Shown here: positions 8,635-19,478 of the stretch, in pieces | How positions within the stretch are numbered: position 1 is the first letter of the stretch | Layout of the letters: every line of letters begins with the position of its first letter | Source: Aquibacillus koreensis | Lineage (GTDB): Bacteria; Bacillota; Bacilli; Bacillales; Amphibacillaceae | Assembly: GCF_025154055.1 (NCBI RefSeq) | Contig: NZ_JAOALK010000054.1 | Span: 1 to 40,452 of the forward strand | Reading direction: 5' to 3' | DNA: 40,452 nt | Notes under the pieces: generated by a model | What the model saw: only the letters and a program-made list of their open reading frames with translations | What the model was told of the DNA's origin: nothing | Database searches by the model: none | Program-made: the position numbers and the translations under genes

Positions 8635-9285
8635 ATGCAGACATCTTGGAATTTTGAGGGAGGGACAGCTCAGCAGTCCATGTCAACAAAATCTAAAGTA
8701 TATGAAGAAATATTAGATCAAATTAAGCATTTCATAAAAGAAAATAAGCTTTCTCCAGGTGACAGACTACCTTCTGAGCGAGAGCTATCTGAGCAACTGC
8801 AGGCGGGTAGGTCTTCTGTACGTGAAGCTTTAAGAGCGCTAGAACTACTTGGACTTATTGAAACCCGTCGTGGTGAGGGGACATTTTTGAAACCTTATCG
8901 AACGTATCACACGGTAGAATTGTTATCTGCATTTATTCTACAGGAGACAAAAACACGAAAGGATATTCTTTCTTGTAAAGCAATTGTAGAGAAAGAGGCT
9001 GCAAAGCTTGCTTATAGTAAAATGAATGAAGGGGTAATAGAAGAATTAGAATCCGTTTATTCAAATAATGGACTAGACCCTAAAAAAAGGTATGAGCAGT
9101 TTTTTATCATTATTTTTAAAAAGGCAGATAATTATTTGCTAGAAACAATTTGGAAGTTACTTTATGACTTTTCTAGTACAATGGAAGAAACTAACTATTA
9201 TAACCAGTCTTTTTATATCGAAATCCTACAGGCTTATAAAAAGAAGCAATTTGTATCAATAGAAGCACAATTTATGAATAATTAA
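8635..9285 (+). CDS. FadR-type GntR transcriptional regulator upstream of accDA
   Basis: The 216-residue protein has a classic GntR winged helix at about residues 20-85: LSPGDRLPSERELSEQL, then GRSSVREALRALELLGLIE and TRRGEGTF. The C-terminal half (about 100-216) resembles the helical FCD domain but is short. At the usual metal-site position it reads YEQFFIIIFKKADNYLLETI, without the expected histidines, so metal binding seems lost. It lies 54 bases before accD with no terminator between, which suggests control of malonyl-CoA synthesis. Start is uncertain: the ATG at 8635 has no clear ribosome binding site, while the ATG at 8680 gives the homologue-like MSTKSKVYEEI but has GGAGGG 15 bases upstream. 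Confidence 0.85.
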   Translation: MQTSWNFEGGTAQQSMSTKSKVYEEILDQIKHFIKENKLSPGDRLPSERELSEQLQAGRSSVREALRALELLGLIETRRGEGTFLKPYRTYHTVELLSAFILQETKTRKDILSCKAIVEKEAAKLAYSKMNEGVIEELESVYSNNGLDPKKRYEQFFIIIFKKADNYLLETIWKLLYDFSSTMEETNYYNQSFYIEILQAYKKKQFVSIEAQFMNN

Positions 9286-9339
9286 TAGAACTAGAAAGAT
9301 TAGTCAATGAACCTGGGGGCTTTAAAGGAGGAAAAACCT

Positions 9340-10182
9340 TTGCTTAAAGATTTTTTTAGTAAGAAAAAGAAATATGCTTCTATTCCAAGAGAGGAAGCAA
9401 AACAAGAAATACCACAAGGATTAATGCAAAAATGTCAGGGTTGCCAAAAGATCATGTATCGCAAAGAAATGATTAAAAACTTAAATGTTTGTCCTGAATG
9501 TGGTTTCCATCATCAATTAAGTGCACATCATCGCATTGAAAGTTTATTAGATGAGGACACCTTTATGGAATGGGATGACCAATTAATCTCAAAAAACCCA
9601 CTACAATTTCCGGATTATGAGGAAAAACTAGAAAAAGATAGACAAAAAACGGGGATTAACGAAGCAGTTGTAACTGGAAAAGGTAAAATAAATGGTTTGG
9701 AAACGGCTATAGCTGTGATGGATGCTAGATTCCGTATGGGAAGCATGGGTTCGGTTGTTGGCGAAAAAATCGCAAGAGCAATTGAAAACGCTAGGACTGA
9801 GTCGATTCCGCTAATCATATTTACTGCTTCTGGTGGAGCAAGAATGCAAGAAGGGGTTCTTAGTCTTATGCAAATGAGTAAAACATCGGTAGCAATTGAG
9901 CGATTTAATAAGTCTGGGGGACTATTTATTTCCGTCATGACCAATCCAACTACTGGTGGCGTATCTGCAAGTTTTGCAACCTTAGGAGATTACAACTTTG
10001 CCGAACCGGGTGCGTTAATCGGTTTTGCAGGAAGACGAATTATAGAACAAACAATAAGAGAAAAACTTCCAGATGACTTTCAAACAGCTGAATTCCAATT
10101 AAAACATGGTCAGTTGGATAAAGTAATTCCTAGACATGAGATGAAAAGCGTCTTATCAACGATACTAGATATTCATCAGTAA
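9340..10182 (+). CDS. accD: Acetyl-CoA carboxylase carboxyltransferase beta subunit AccD
   Basis: With AccA this subunit transfers the carboxyl group from biotin to acetyl-CoA, making malonyl-CoA for fatty-acid synthesis. The 280-residue protein starts [15 protein letters not shown] and has the four-cysteine zinc ribbon CQGC...CPEC (about residues 30-54). The crotonase-like carboxyltransferase core contains [19 protein letters not shown] and [12 protein letters not shown] start it at the TTG at 9340 because AAAGGAGG lies eight bases upstream and the start then matches B. subtilis; the ATG at 9307 lacks that support. Its stop overlaps the accA ribosome binding site. Confidence 0.97.
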   Translation: MLKDFFSKKKKYASIPREEAKQEIPQGLMQKCQGCQKIMYRKEMIKNLNVCPECGFHHQLSAHHRIESLLDEDTFMEWDDQLISKNPLQFPDYEEKLEKDRQKTGINEAVVTGKGKINGLETAIAVMDARFRMGSMGSVVGEKIARAIENARTESIPLIIFTASGGARMQEGVLSLMQMSKTSVAIERFNKSGGLFISVMTNPTTGGVSASFATLGDYNFAEPGALIGFAGRRIIEQTIREKLPDDFQTAEFQLKHGQLDKVIPRHEMKSVLSTILDIHQ

Positions 10183-10194
10183 GGGGGAATCACC

Positions 10195-11154
10195 TTGAAA
10201 CAAGTGCTAGAATTTGAAAAACCAATTATAGAGTTAAGAGAAAAAATAGATGAGTTAAAAAGGTTAACAGCAGATAGTGATTTTGACCTTACTAACGAAA
10301 TAAATACATTAGAACAACGCTTAGAAAAACTAGAAAGTGATATTTACGGTAGTTTAAAGCCATGGGACCGTGTGCAGATTGCAAGACATCCAGATCGTCC
10401 CACTACATTAGACTACATTTCATGTCTTTTTACTGATTTTATTGAATTTCATGGAGATCGTTTATATGGTGATGACGAAGCGATTGTATCTGGTATTGCA
10501 AAGTTTCAAGGTAAACCAATAACGGTTATTGGTCAACAACGGGGTAAAAATACGAAAGAGAACATTACCAGAAATTTTGGTATGCCTCATCCTGAAGGGT
10601 ACCGTAAAGCATTGCGACACATGAAACAAGCAAATAAATTTAATCGTCCAATTATAACTTTTATCGATACAAAAGGTGCTTATCCAGGTAAAGCAGCTGA
10701 GGAAAGAGGGCAAAGTGAAGCGATTGCTCGAAACCTTATGGAAATGGCTGGATTAACCGTGCCTTTAATTAGTGTTGTTATAGGTGAAGGTGGTAGTGGT
10801 GGTGCACTAGCTCTAGGTGTGACAGACCATATCCACATGTTAGAAAATTCTACGTATTCTGTTATTTCTCCAGAGGGAGCAGCGGCTTTACTTTGGAAGG
10901 ATTCAAAGCAAGCACAAAGAGCAGCGGAATCATTAAAAATAACTTCTTATGATTTAAAAGAATTAAATATTGTTGATGAAGTCATCCAAGAACCAAGGGG
11001 TGGAGCGCATCGTGATGTAACAGAACAAGCTAATTATATGGGGGGAATTTTAACTAAATCTCTTGAACAATTGAATAAAATGAGTAAAGAAGAATTACTT
11101 GAAAAAAGATGGGAAAAATATAAGCAGATTGGTGATGTAGGTATCCTTTCGTAA
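10195..11154 (+). CDS. accA: Acetyl-CoA carboxylase carboxyltransferase alpha subunit AccA
   Basis: Partner of AccD in the heterotetrameric carboxyltransferase. The 319-residue length matches the family (about 315-325). An N-terminal coiled coil (about 5-50) precedes the catalytic core, which contains [30 protein letters not shown] and the oxyanion segment [13 protein letters not shown]. It starts at the TTG at 10195, with AAGGGGGA about six bases upstream; accD ends 12 bases before, so the two are translated from one message. No clear U-tract terminator follows; a strong hairpin at 11220 is the only candidate. Confidence 0.97.
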   Translation: MKQVLEFEKPIIELREKIDELKRLTADSDFDLTNEINTLEQRLEKLESDIYGSLKPWDRVQIARHPDRPTTLDYISCLFTDFIEFHGDRLYGDDEAIVSGIAKFQGKPITVIGQQRGKNTKENITRNFGMPHPEGYRKALRHMKQANKFNRPIITFIDTKGAYPGKAAEERGQSEAIARNLMEMAGLTVPLISVVIGEGGSGGALALGVTDHIHMLENSTYSVISPEGAAALLWKDSKQAQRAAESLKITSYDLKELNIVDEVIQEPRGGAHRDVTEQANYMGGILTKSLEQLNKMSKEELLEKRWEKYKQIGDVGILS

Positions 11155-11219
11155 TTTTTTCTCTTTAAGTGGTAATTTTTCTATTACTATCCGTGCAAGA
11201 TGTGATAGTATTAAAATTG

Positions 11220-11244
11220 CCCTTGTCAACGTCGTTGGCAAGGG
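11220..11244. other. Strong hairpin without U tract between accA and pfkA
   Basis: CCCTTGTCAACG is complementary to CGTTGGCAAGGG except for one wobble pair, giving a near-perfect hairpin. Downstream is TAAATTATG rather than a T tract. It could be an inefficient terminator, an mRNA processing or stability element, or an attenuator ahead of pfkA. Confidence 0.5.
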
Positions 11245-11359
11245 TAAATTATGTTCCGAAGTGGAATTGCTCCAAATTTGTCATATTTGGGGATGAGATA
11301 ATCAAATCTTTCCTGTATAATCTAAATTGGAATTCATCTTGTTTAAGGTTAACTTGTAA

Positions 11360-12361
<1,002 letters not shown>

Positions 12362-12480
12362 TTTTGGGTTAATCAACTCATACTAAGTAGGATTATGAAT
12401 GAAGAACCGCGATACTCGTTATACTTTAATGAATATCGATTCTTATATTGTTGTTTTAGAAATTAAGGAGGAAATAAGAA

Positions 12481-14241
12481 ATGAGAAGGACTAAGATTGT
12501 TTGTACGATTGGACCAGCATCAGAATCAGTAGAGAAACTAACACAACTAATGGAAGCTGGTATGAACGTTGCACGTTTAAATTTTTCACATGGTGATTTT
12601 GAAGAACATGGCCAACGTATTGTAAATATCCGTGAAGCTGCCAAAAAAACGGGTAAAACGATAGCAATATTATTAGATACTAAAGGACCAGAGATTAGAA
12701 CAGGTACATTAAAAGATGGCCAAGCACAGTTGGAAAAGGGTGCTACTGTTTATGTATCCATGGAAGATATCGAAGGAACTGCTGAAAGAATCTCTGTAAC
12801 ATACCCACAATTAATTGATGATGTTCATGTTGGGTCAAAACTATTACTAGATGATGGTTTAATTGAACTAGAAGTTACGGAAGTCTTAAAAGATAAAAAT
12901 GAGTTAAAGACAATAGCGTTAAACTCTGGCTTACTTAAGAATAAAAAAGGTGTAAACGTACCGAACGTAAGTGTAAATTTACCAGGTATTACAGAGAAGG
13001 ATGCACAAGATATCAAGTTTGGTATTGAACAAGGCGTAGACTTTATTGCTGCATCTTTTGTTCGTCGTTCATCTGACGTATTAGAAATTAGAGGGTTACT
13101 TGAAGAAAATAATGCGACACATATCCACATCATTCCTAAGATCGAAAACCAAGAAGGTGTAGATAACTTAGAAGAAATCCTTCAAGTAAGTGATGGTTTA
13201 ATGGTAGCTCGTGGTGACTTAGGTGTTGAGATCCCACCTGAAGATGTTCCACTAGTACAAAAAGACATGATTCGCAAATGTAACACTGCTGGAAAGCCGG
13301 TTATTACTGCTACGCAAATGTTAGATTCTATGCAAAGAAACCCTAGACCAACAAGAGCAGAAGCTTCTGACGTCGCGAATGCAATTTTTGACGGATCAGA
13401 TGCAATTATGTTGTCTGGTGAAACTGCAGCTGGTGATTATCCAGTCGAAGCTGTTCAAACAATGAGTAATATTGCTAAAAAAGCTGAAACAGCACTTGAT
13501 CACAAAGCAATTCTTGACTTACGTTCTAAATCAAGTGATATGACAATCACAGATGCGATCAGCCAATCGGTTAATCACTCAGCGATGAACTTAAATGTTG
13601 ATGCTATTCTTACACCAACAGTAAGTGGACATACTGCTAGAATGATTTCTAAATACCGCCCAGAGGCACCTATTATCGCTGTAACCTTTGATGAGCAAGT
13701 AAGTCGTAGACTATCACTTGTTTGGGGTGTAGAAACGATTACTGGTGAATTAGCTTATACAACGGACGATGTATTGGATGTAGCTATAGAACGCGGATTA
13801 GCTACAGACAGGTTTAAACGTGGTGATCGTGTGATTATTACAGCAGGAGTTCCTGTAGGAGAAAGTGGTACGACAAACCTAATGAAAATTCACGTAATTG
13901 GTGATGTCCTAGCAAAAGGACAAGGTGTTGGTAAAGGAAGTACTTATGGTAGAGCTGTAGTTGTAAAAAATACAGAAGAAGCACTTCAAAACGTCCAACA
14001 AGATGATATAATTGTTACCTATGGTACTGATAAAGACATGATGCCTGCTATTGAAAAGGCTAGTGGGATTATTACAGAAGAAGGTGGCCTTACTTCACAT
14101 GCTGCAGTAGTTGGATTAAGTTTAGGTATTCCAGTTATTGTAGGTGTAGAAAAAGCTGTTGAATTAATTGAAAGTGGCAAAGATATAACGATCGATGCTA
14201 ATAGAGGCGATATATACGAAGGCCACGCTAGTGTACTATAA
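12481..14241 (+). CDS. pyk: Pyruvate kinase with C-terminal PEP-utilising domain
   Basis: Converts phosphoenolpyruvate and ADP to pyruvate and ATP. The 586-residue protein has the barrel ([42 protein letters not shown]), the catalytic region [10 protein letters not shown] and [12 protein letters not shown], and the allosteric C domain. An extra C-terminal segment (about 500-586) carries [17 protein letters not shown], the mobile phosphohistidine-type domain found in Bacillus pyruvate kinases. AAGGAGGAAATAAGAA precedes the ATG. It is probably co-transcribed with pfkA and is followed by a strong terminator. Confidence 0.97.
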   Translation: MRRTKIVCTIGPASESVEKLTQLMEAGMNVARLNFSHGDFEEHGQRIVNIREAAKKTGKTIAILLDTKGPEIRTGTLKDGQAQLEKGATVYVSMEDIEGTAERISVTYPQLIDDVHVGSKLLLDDGLIELEVTEVLKDKNELKTIALNSGLLKNKKGVNVPNVSVNLPGITEKDAQDIKFGIEQGVDFIAASFVRRSSDVLEIRGLLEENNATHIHIIPKIENQEGVDNLEEILQVSDGLMVARGDLGVEIPPEDVPLVQKDMIRKCNTAGKPVITATQMLDSMQRNPRPTRAEASDVANAIFDGSDAIMLSGETAAGDYPVEAVQTMSNIAKKAETALDHKAILDLRSKSSDMTITDAISQSVNHSAMNLNVDAILTPTVSGHTARMISKYRPEAPIIAVTFDEQVSRRLSLVWGVETITGELAYTTDDVLDVAIERGLATDRFKRGDRVIITAGVPVGESGTTNLMKIHVIGDVLAKGQGVGKGSTYGRAVVVKNTEEALQNVQQDDIIVTYGTDKDMMPAIEKASGIITEEGGLTSHAAVVGLSLGIPVIVGVEKAVELIESGKDITIDANRGDIYEGHASVL

Positions 14242-14264
14242 TTTTTAAACAACAAACGAGAAAG

Positions 14265-14292
14265 AGAGAAGGGAATTTCCCTTCTCTTTACT
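14265..14292 (+). terminator. pfkA-pyk terminator
   Basis: AGAGAAGGG and CCCTTCTCT flank AATTT and are followed by a T-rich run. Confidence 0.8.
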
Positions 14293-14339
14293 TTTACACT
14301 TTCGTTAAATGAATGACATGAAAGTAAGGAGAGCTGATA

Positions 14340-14732
14340 ATGTTTCGATGGATGTTATTGTTTATACTTATTGTCCCAGCATTGGAGATCGGAATACTCG
14401 TTTGGGCAGGTGGAATAATCGGACCATGGTGGGTCGTACTTCTCATTGTATTAACAGGTGTAATCGGTGCATGGTTAGCCAAGAAACAGGGGTTAGATAC
14501 GATTAATAGAGCAAGACAATCGATGTCTTATGGGCAATTGCCACATGGTGAAATATTTGATGGCATCTGTATATTACTTGGAGCAGCAGTCTTATTAACA
14601 CCTGGTTTTATTACCGATGCAATGGGCTTCCTATTATTACTTCCTGTTACGCGAGATCCAATAAAACGAGGCATGCAAAAAGCCTTAAGAACAATGATGG
14701 AAAGAGGCACGATCACCTTTTATAGACGATAG
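14340..14732 (+). CDS. fxsA: FxsA family membrane protein
   Basis: A 130-residue integral membrane protein of the FxsA family, named after the E. coli gene whose overexpression suppresses phage T7 exclusion by the F plasmid; the native role is unknown. Three or four hydrophobic segments are visible: residues 3-22, 27-45 and about 72-100. Family motifs include PALEIG near the N-terminus and LTPGFITDAMGFLLLLP. AAGGAG sits upstream of the ATG with good spacing. It is a single gene between the pyk terminator and its own. Confidence 0.9.
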   Translation: MFRWMLLFILIVPALEIGILVWAGGIIGPWWVVLLIVLTGVIGAWLAKKQGLDTINRARQSMSYGQLPHGEIFDGICILLGAAVLLTPGFITDAMGFLLLLPVTRDPIKRGMQKALRTMMERGTITFYRR

Positions 14733-14740
14733 ACCTTGAT

Positions 14741-14767
14741 GAACTGATCTACCATCAGTTCTTTTTT
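14741..14767 (+). terminator. fxsA terminator
   Basis: GAACTGAT and ATCAGTTC flank a five-base loop and are followed by TTTTTT. The right arm overlaps the stop codon of convergent ytvI. Confidence 0.8.
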
Positions 14768-15879
14768 ATTTCATCTCCTTTAATATACAACCATACATAG
14801 TGGATTACACCTGCACGATGGATCGTGTTTAGTACTACAAGTAAGACTGGACCAATGATTAACCCTAGAAATCCCCATATTTGATAACCAACAAAAAGAG
14901 CGATTAAGGTTGCTAAAGGGTTTAACCCAATATTATTAGATAATACCTTAGGTTCCATTAACTGTCTTTGTACGACAACAGTAACATATAAAATGGACAA
15001 CCCAATCGTTAAGAAGTAGTCACCAGATAAGAATGAATAAACGATCCAAGGAATAAAAACTAAACCGGTTCCTAAGTATGGAAGGATATCAATGGCAGCC
15101 GTAATGATAGCGATAGTAAAGGCGTATTCTACTTGAAGAATTACCAAGCCAATCATGACAATGATGCCTGTTATCGTAATCAAGGTGAATTGTGCTTTTA
15201 CAAACCCGAATAATGCTTTTTTTAATTCTTTAATAATATAAGAGGTTGAAGTATTAACGAGTTCTGGCGTGTGTTTCATAAACATTTCCTTTAGCTTGTA
15301 CCAATCTTTACTAATAAAAAAAGTACCCAATAAGGAAAAGATAAGGATTGTGACGTAATTTGATACGTTCCCAAGCGCTTTCGGCATATTTTGTAAGATT
15401 TGTTGTAGCAGTAGTGCACCTTGCGAGGCAATATTTTCCCCAACATCTTGTATGTTCTGTAAAATAACGTCTTGTTGGTTCTCCTCAAGCGTACTAAACA
15501 TGGATGCTATTTGTTGATAGATAGGAATGATTTTTTCTGCAATTAATTCTTGAAAGAAAATGACTAAAGCTTGATAATGTGTAGGTATTTGCTCTGCAAG
15601 GTAGGTTGTACCATTTATTAATTCAACGACGAGAATTGTTATAATCCCAGTAATGAACGCAAGTACAAACAAGATTGAAAGAAAAACAGCTATTGGACGA
15701 TTTATATTTAGTTTGAACTCTAGAAAGTTTACAACCGGGTTAAGTATAAACGCAATCATGACAGCAAAAATAAACGGATATGTATAAGTAGTAATATAAA
15801 ACAGACATAGTGCGATTACGACAACCGAAATTAGCACGATAATCAAACGCAGCATTCGATAAATATTAGTAAGGCTCAT
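14755..15879 (-). CDS. ytvI: AI-2E transporter family protein YtvI
   Basis: A 374-residue polytopic membrane protein of the PerM/AI-2E transporter family. Paired helices at the N-terminus (about residues 8-50 and 58-85) are followed by a periplasm-facing helical region (about 90-150) and a C-terminal bundle with PYLGTGLVFIPW and GLNPLATLIALFVGYQIWG, typical of this family. AGAAGGAGTGTGG precedes the ATG on the minus strand. B. subtilis YtvI is sporulation-linked; the transported substrate is unknown, and the AI-2 label comes from a few family members only. Confidence 0.9.
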   Translation of the reverse strand: MSLTNIYRMLRLIIVLISVVVIALCLFYITTYTYPFIFAVMIAFILNPVVNFLEFKLNINRPIAVFLSILFVLAFITGIITILVVELINGTTYLAEQIPTHYQALVIFFQELIAEKIIPIYQQIASMFSTLEENQQDVILQNIQDVGENIASQGALLLQQILQNMPKALGNVSNYVTILIFSLLGTFFISKDWYKLKEMFMKHTPELVNTSTSYIIKELKKALFGFVKAQFTLITITGIIVMIGLVILQVEYAFTIAIITAAIDILPYLGTGLVFIPWIVYSFLSGDYFLTIGLSILYVTVVVQRQLMEPKVLSNNIGLNPLATLIALFVGYQIWGFLGLIIGPVLLVVLNTIHRAGVIHYVWLYIKGDEIKKN

Positions 15880-15900
15880 CTTGCCACACTCCTTCTTAGT

Positions 15901-15940
15901 ATATAGATATTGTCTATATGCAAAAAATATGTGGTAGTAT
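15901..15940 (+). promoter_or_regulatory. Palindrome and extended -10 promoter of ytwI
   Basis: TTGTCT (15910-15915) and TGGTAGTAT (15932-15940), an extended -10 element, lie upstream of ytwI. A 7-5-7 palindrome, ATATAGA with TCTATAT (15901-15919), covers the -35 box and lies between the divergent ytvI and ytwI genes. The same ATGTGGTAGTAT occurs before icd. Confidence 0.4.
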
Positions 15941-16040
15941 TAAAACTAGATTTGGATAGAGACTAATAGTAGCCCAAATTATTTTTATTTGTGAGGTTAT
16001 TGTACTGAGCTACAAGAATGAAGAAAGCGAGGACCACGAG

Positions 16041-16505
16041 ATGTTTCATCAATCAACTCTGTTCTTATTAGTCCTTTTTTTATTAGGTTATATAGGAAAA
16101 AATCAATCGATTATGATTGCCGTTTATGTACTGATTGGGATTCAACTTTTCAAGATGGATGATAAGTTATTTCCTTATCTACAGGATAAAGGAATTGGAT
16201 TGGGAGTAACGATTATTACAATAGCGGTACTAGTTCCAATTGCAACTGGTGAAATAGGTTTTCATGATCTACTTCAAAGTGTAAAATCGTACTATGCATG
16301 GATTGCACTTGGTGCAGGTGTATTTGTTGCATTAATCGCTAAAAATGGGTTAACGTTATTGGCAGATGACCCGCATATAACAACAGCGTTAGTGATGGGA
16401 ACGATCCTGGCAGTTGTATTTTTTCAGGGTGTCGCAGTTGGTCCATTAATTGGTGCAGGAATAGCTTATATGGTGATGAAAGCAGTAGATTTTTTTATTA
16501 CATAA
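16041..16505 (+). CDS. ytwI: UPF0756 (DUF441) membrane protein YtwI
   Basis: A 154-residue protein with four to five membrane helices, the size and topology of the UPF0756/DUF441 family, which includes B. subtilis YtwI. Conserved-looking stretches are LGYIGKNQSIMIA, LLADDPHITTALVMGTILAV and GVAVGPLIGAGIAYM. GCGAGG lies a few bases upstream of the ATG. It stands between ytvI and citZ as in B. subtilis. No function is known for the family. Confidence 0.9.
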   Translation: MFHQSTLFLLVLFLLGYIGKNQSIMIAVYVLIGIQLFKMDDKLFPYLQDKGIGLGVTIITIAVLVPIATGEIGFHDLLQSVKSYYAWIALGAGVFVALIAKNGLTLLADDPHITTALVMGTILAVVFFQGVAVGPLIGAGIAYMVMKAVDFFIT

Positions 16506-16637
16506 TGTAGGTAAATGTAAAAAATATGTTTATAAAATAGAAAGTTATGCTTCGGTTAGTCTACCAAAATCACATTAAAATAGAGATGATAATTTCCATA
16601 TTAGTGTGGGGGCTATAAAAAATTTAATCGGTTTCAT

Positions 16638-16666
16638 TTCACAAACAATTCCAAATAATTTATAAT
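16638..16666 (+). promoter_or_regulatory. Sigma-A promoter of citZ
   Basis: TTCACA (16638-16643) and TATAAT (16661-16666) are exactly 17 bases apart. The predicted leader of about 90 bases holds a weak hairpin, ATAGAC with GTCTAT at 16688-16706. I see no convincing catabolite-responsive (cre) site or CcpC dyad. Confidence 0.6.
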
Positions 16667-16763
16667 TACAGTGGGGATGCTCAGAGCATAGACTCAGGTG
16701 GTCTATTTATGTAAATATTTGGCCACATGTAGCTAATAGGATAAAGAAAAGGAGAGGGATGCA

Positions 16764-17879
16764 ATGTCAACCACCAAAGGACTAGAAGGGGTTATTGCCA
16801 CAGAATCATCGATTAGTTCGATTATTGATGACCAACTAACTTATGTTGGTTTTACGATTGATGACTTAGCGGAGAATTCTAGCTTTGAGGAAGTAGTGTT
16901 TCTGTTATGGAATAAGCGACTCCCGAATAGCGAAGAATTAAAAGAAATTAAAAGCCAACTTAATCAAAATATGGAACTCCCAAAAGAAGTCATTGATCAT
17001 TTTAAATCTTATGACTTAAAAACTGTTCATCCAATGGCAGCTTTGAGAACGGCTGTTTCCTTACTTGGTTTGTTCGATTCAGAAGCTGATGAAATGGATC
17101 CTAGTGCAAACCTACGTAAAGCTGTTCGACTCCAAGCTAAAATTGCATCGGTTGTTACTGCGTTTGCAAGAATCAGAGAAGGTAAGGAACCTATTTCACC
17201 GAAAAGTGATTATAGCTATGCAGCAAACTTCCTTTATATGCTAAACGGCAAAGAGCCAGAAGCAATCGAAGTGGAAGCAATTAATAAAGCACTTGTTTTA
17301 CATGCGGACCATGAATTAAATGCATCTACTTTTACTTCTCGTGTTTGTGTTGCAACCTTGTCCGATGTTTATTCTGGTATCACAGCAGCTATTGGAGCTT
17401 TAAAAGGTCCATTACATGGTGGAGCGAACGAACGTGTAATGAAGATGCTTACTGAAATTGGTGAAGTAGACAACGCTATTCCTTATATTAAGGAAAAGAT
17501 GGCGAACAAAGAAAAAATCATGGGTATGGGACACCGTGTTTATAGAAAAGGTGATCCGAGAGCGAAACATTTGAAAAAAATGTCTAAAGAATTAACAGAG
17601 CTTACTGGTCAATCAAAATGGTATGAAATGTCTGTTAAAATAGAGGATTATATTAAAGCAGAAAAAGGATTACCTGCTAATGTAGACTTTTATTCAGCAT
17701 CTGTGTACCACAGCTTAGGAATAGATCATGATTTATTTACGCCTATTTTTGCCATGAGTCGTTTCTCTGGTTGGTTAGCACATATGCTTGAACAATATGA
17801 TAATAACCGCTTAATCCGTCCACGTGCAGAATACGTTGGTCCAAAAAACCAGTATTATGTGCCAGTAGAGGAACGTTAA
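16764..17879 (+). CDS. citZ: Citrate synthase CitZ
   Basis: Condenses oxaloacetate and acetyl-CoA to citrate, opening the TCA cycle. The 371-residue length matches B. subtilis CitZ (372). Active-site motifs are present: GPLHGGANE with its His, MGMGHRVYRKGDPRA with the second His, and VDFYSASVYHSLGI with the catalytic Asp, plus the C-terminal RPRAEYVGP. AAAGGAGAGG precedes the ATG. Icd follows 94 bases later with its own probable promoter. In B. subtilis the operon is citZ-icd-mdh; here mdh is absent. Confidence 0.97.
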   Translation: MSTTKGLEGVIATESSISSIIDDQLTYVGFTIDDLAENSSFEEVVFLLWNKRLPNSEELKEIKSQLNQNMELPKEVIDHFKSYDLKTVHPMAALRTAVSLLGLFDSEADEMDPSANLRKAVRLQAKIASVVTAFARIREGKEPISPKSDYSYAANFLYMLNGKEPEAIEVEAINKALVLHADHELNASTFTSRVCVATLSDVYSGITAAIGALKGPLHGGANERVMKMLTEIGEVDNAIPYIKEKMANKEKIMGMGHRVYRKGDPRAKHLKKMSKELTELTGQSKWYEMSVKIEDYIKAEKGLPANVDFYSASVYHSLGIDHDLFTPIFAMSRFSGWLAHMLEQYDNNRLIRPRAEYVGPKNQYYVPVEER

Positions 17880-17904
17880 ACAATTAGCTTGAACTGTGCA
17901 TAAA

Positions 17905-17935
17905 TTGTCAAAACTATTTGAAAATGTGGTAGTAT
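17905..17935 (+). promoter_or_regulatory. Extended -10 promoter before icd
   Basis: TTGTCA (17905-17910) and the extended -10 TGGTAGTAT (17927-17935) are separated by a long 19-base gap between hexamers. The element ATGTGGTAGTAT is identical to that before ytwI. It would give icd a promoter of its own in addition to read-through from citZ. Confidence 0.45.
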
Positions 17936-17973
17936 CTATAGTGTTACTTAAATAGAAAAGGGAGGATTTTTTC

Positions 17974-19245
17974 ATGGCACAAGGAGAAAAAATTACAGTT
18001 AACAATGGGGTTCTGAATGTACCAAATAAACCAGTTATTCCTTTTATTGAAGGAGACGGAACTGGTCCTGACATTTGGGCGGCAGCAAGAAGAGTTTTAG
18101 AGGCAGCAGTTGATAAAGCTTATAATGGCGAAAAAGCAATCGAATGGACAGAAGTTTACGCTGGTCAAAAAGCATTCGATAAAACTGGTGAATGGCTTCC
18201 TAATGAAACGCTAGATACAATCCGTGACTATAAAATTGCAATTAAAGGACCTTTAACTACACCAATTGGTGGGGGAATTCGTTCTTTAAACGTTGCATTA
18301 CGTCAAGAGCTAGATTTATTTACTTGTCTTCGCCCAGTACGTTATTTTGACGGAGTTCCTTCTCCAGTAAAACGTCCAGAAGATACAGATATGGTTATTT
18401 TCCGTGAGAACACAGAAGATATCTATGCTGGTATTGAATGGCAACAAGGCTCGGACGAAGTGAAGAAAGTAATTGACTTCCTTCAAAATGAAATGGGTGT
18501 ACATAATATTCGTTTCCCTGAAACGTCAGGTATTGGTGTGAAACCAGTATCAGCAGAAGGTACAAAGCGTTTAGTACGCGCTGCAATTGATTATGCGATC
18601 AATGAAGGACGTAAGAGTGTAACGCTAGTACACAAAGGAAACATCATGAAATTCACAGAAGGCTCATTCAAAAACTGGGGTTATGAGCTTGCTGAAGAAG
18701 AGTATGGTGATAAAGTCTTCACATGGGCTGCGTATGATAAAATTGTGGAAGAAAAAGGTCGTGAAGCTGCAGATCAAGCACAAAAAGCAGCTGAAGACGC
18801 TGGCAAAATCATCGTAAAAGATGCGATTGCTGATATCTTCTTGCAACAAATCCTAACTCGTCCACGCGAGTTCGACGTTGTAGCAACAATGAATCTAAAT
18901 GGTGACTATATCTCTGATGCACTAGCTGCACAAGTTGGTGGTATCGGTATTGCACCAGGTGCGAATATTAACTATGAAACTGGTCATGCTATTTTTGAAG
19001 CAACGCACGGTACAGCTCCAAAATATGCAGGATTAGATAAAGTAAATCCATCTTCTGTAATTCTTTCAGGTGTGTTAATGCTTGAACACCTTGGTTGGAG
19101 AGAAGCTGCTGACCTGATTACAAAAGCAATGGATAAGACAATTGGATCTAAAGTAGTAACGTATGACTTTGCTAGAATGATGGAAGGCGCAACTGAAGTA
19201 AAAACTTCCGAATTCGGTGATGAATTAATTAAGAATATGGACTAA
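17974..19245 (+). CDS. icd: NADP-dependent isocitrate dehydrogenase Icd
   Basis: Oxidatively decarboxylates isocitrate to 2-oxoglutarate. The 423-residue length equals B. subtilis Icd (citC). Motifs visible: [14 protein letters not shown] at the nucleotide-binding start, [20 protein letters not shown] with the substrate-binding serine and arginines, [27 protein letters not shown], and the NADP-site region [30 protein letters not shown] lies upstream of the ATG. The next gene in B. subtilis, mdh, is missing; a repeat element fills the space to phoP. Confidence 0.97.
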   Translation: MAQGEKITVNNGVLNVPNKPVIPFIEGDGTGPDIWAAARRVLEAAVDKAYNGEKAIEWTEVYAGQKAFDKTGEWLPNETLDTIRDYKIAIKGPLTTPIGGGIRSLNVALRQELDLFTCLRPVRYFDGVPSPVKRPEDTDMVIFRENTEDIYAGIEWQQGSDEVKKVIDFLQNEMGVHNIRFPETSGIGVKPVSAEGTKRLVRAAIDYAINEGRKSVTLVHKGNIMKFTEGSFKNWGYELAEEEYGDKVFTWAAYDKIVEEKGREAADQAQKAAEDAGKIIVKDAIADIFLQQILTRPREFDVVATMNLNGDYISDALAAQVGGIGIAPGANINYETGHAIFEATHGTAPKYAGLDKVNPSSVILSGVLMLEHLGWREAADLITKAMDKTIGSKVVTYDFARMMEGATEVKTSEFGDELIKNMD

Positions 19246-19268
19246 GTCATAAAAGGGGTTTTATGACT
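19245..19268 (+). other. Hairpin at the end of icd
   Basis: AGTCATAAAA and TTTTATGACT flank GGGG right after the icd stop codon. No further T tract follows, so it may be a stability or processing element, with the main terminator at 19356. Confidence 0.5.
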
Positions 19269-19355
19269 ATAAATGGAGAAAGTTTCAGTAAAACGGTGGA
19301 TTATGTGGGGATATAACTGCCAACGCAGAGTGATGGACATACCCATTACTCCTAT

Positions 19356-19399
19356 AAAAAACCTCCAAGCTTATGTGAATAGGCTTGGAGGTTTTTGTT
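19356..19399 (+). terminator. citZ-icd terminator
   Basis: AAAAACCTCCAAGC and GCTTGGAGGTTTTT form a strong stem followed by a long T-rich run (TTATTTTTTTTG). It lies about 110 bases past icd and immediately left of the first 52-bp repeat element. Confidence 0.85.
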
Positions 19400-19423
19400 A
19401 TTTTTTTTGTTCTTATGAAGCTG

Positions 19424-19457
19424 CATAGTAGATATAAAATGCGACACAATTATTGCT
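19424..19457 (+). repeat. Left inverted end of repeat element 1
   Basis: Contains AGATATAAAATGCGAC (19430-19445). The exact reverse complement of this 16-mer occurs at 29620-29635, at the right end of element 2, and a diverged reverse complement ends element 1 at 19814-19832. Confidence 0.65.
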
Positions 19458-19478
19458 TATAATAATGGAGCTATCACG

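Noticed and set aside
16661-16763. cre or CcpC site controlling citZ
   Set aside because: No stretch matches the cre consensus well, and no ATAA-N7-TTAT dyad is placed sensibly around the promoter.
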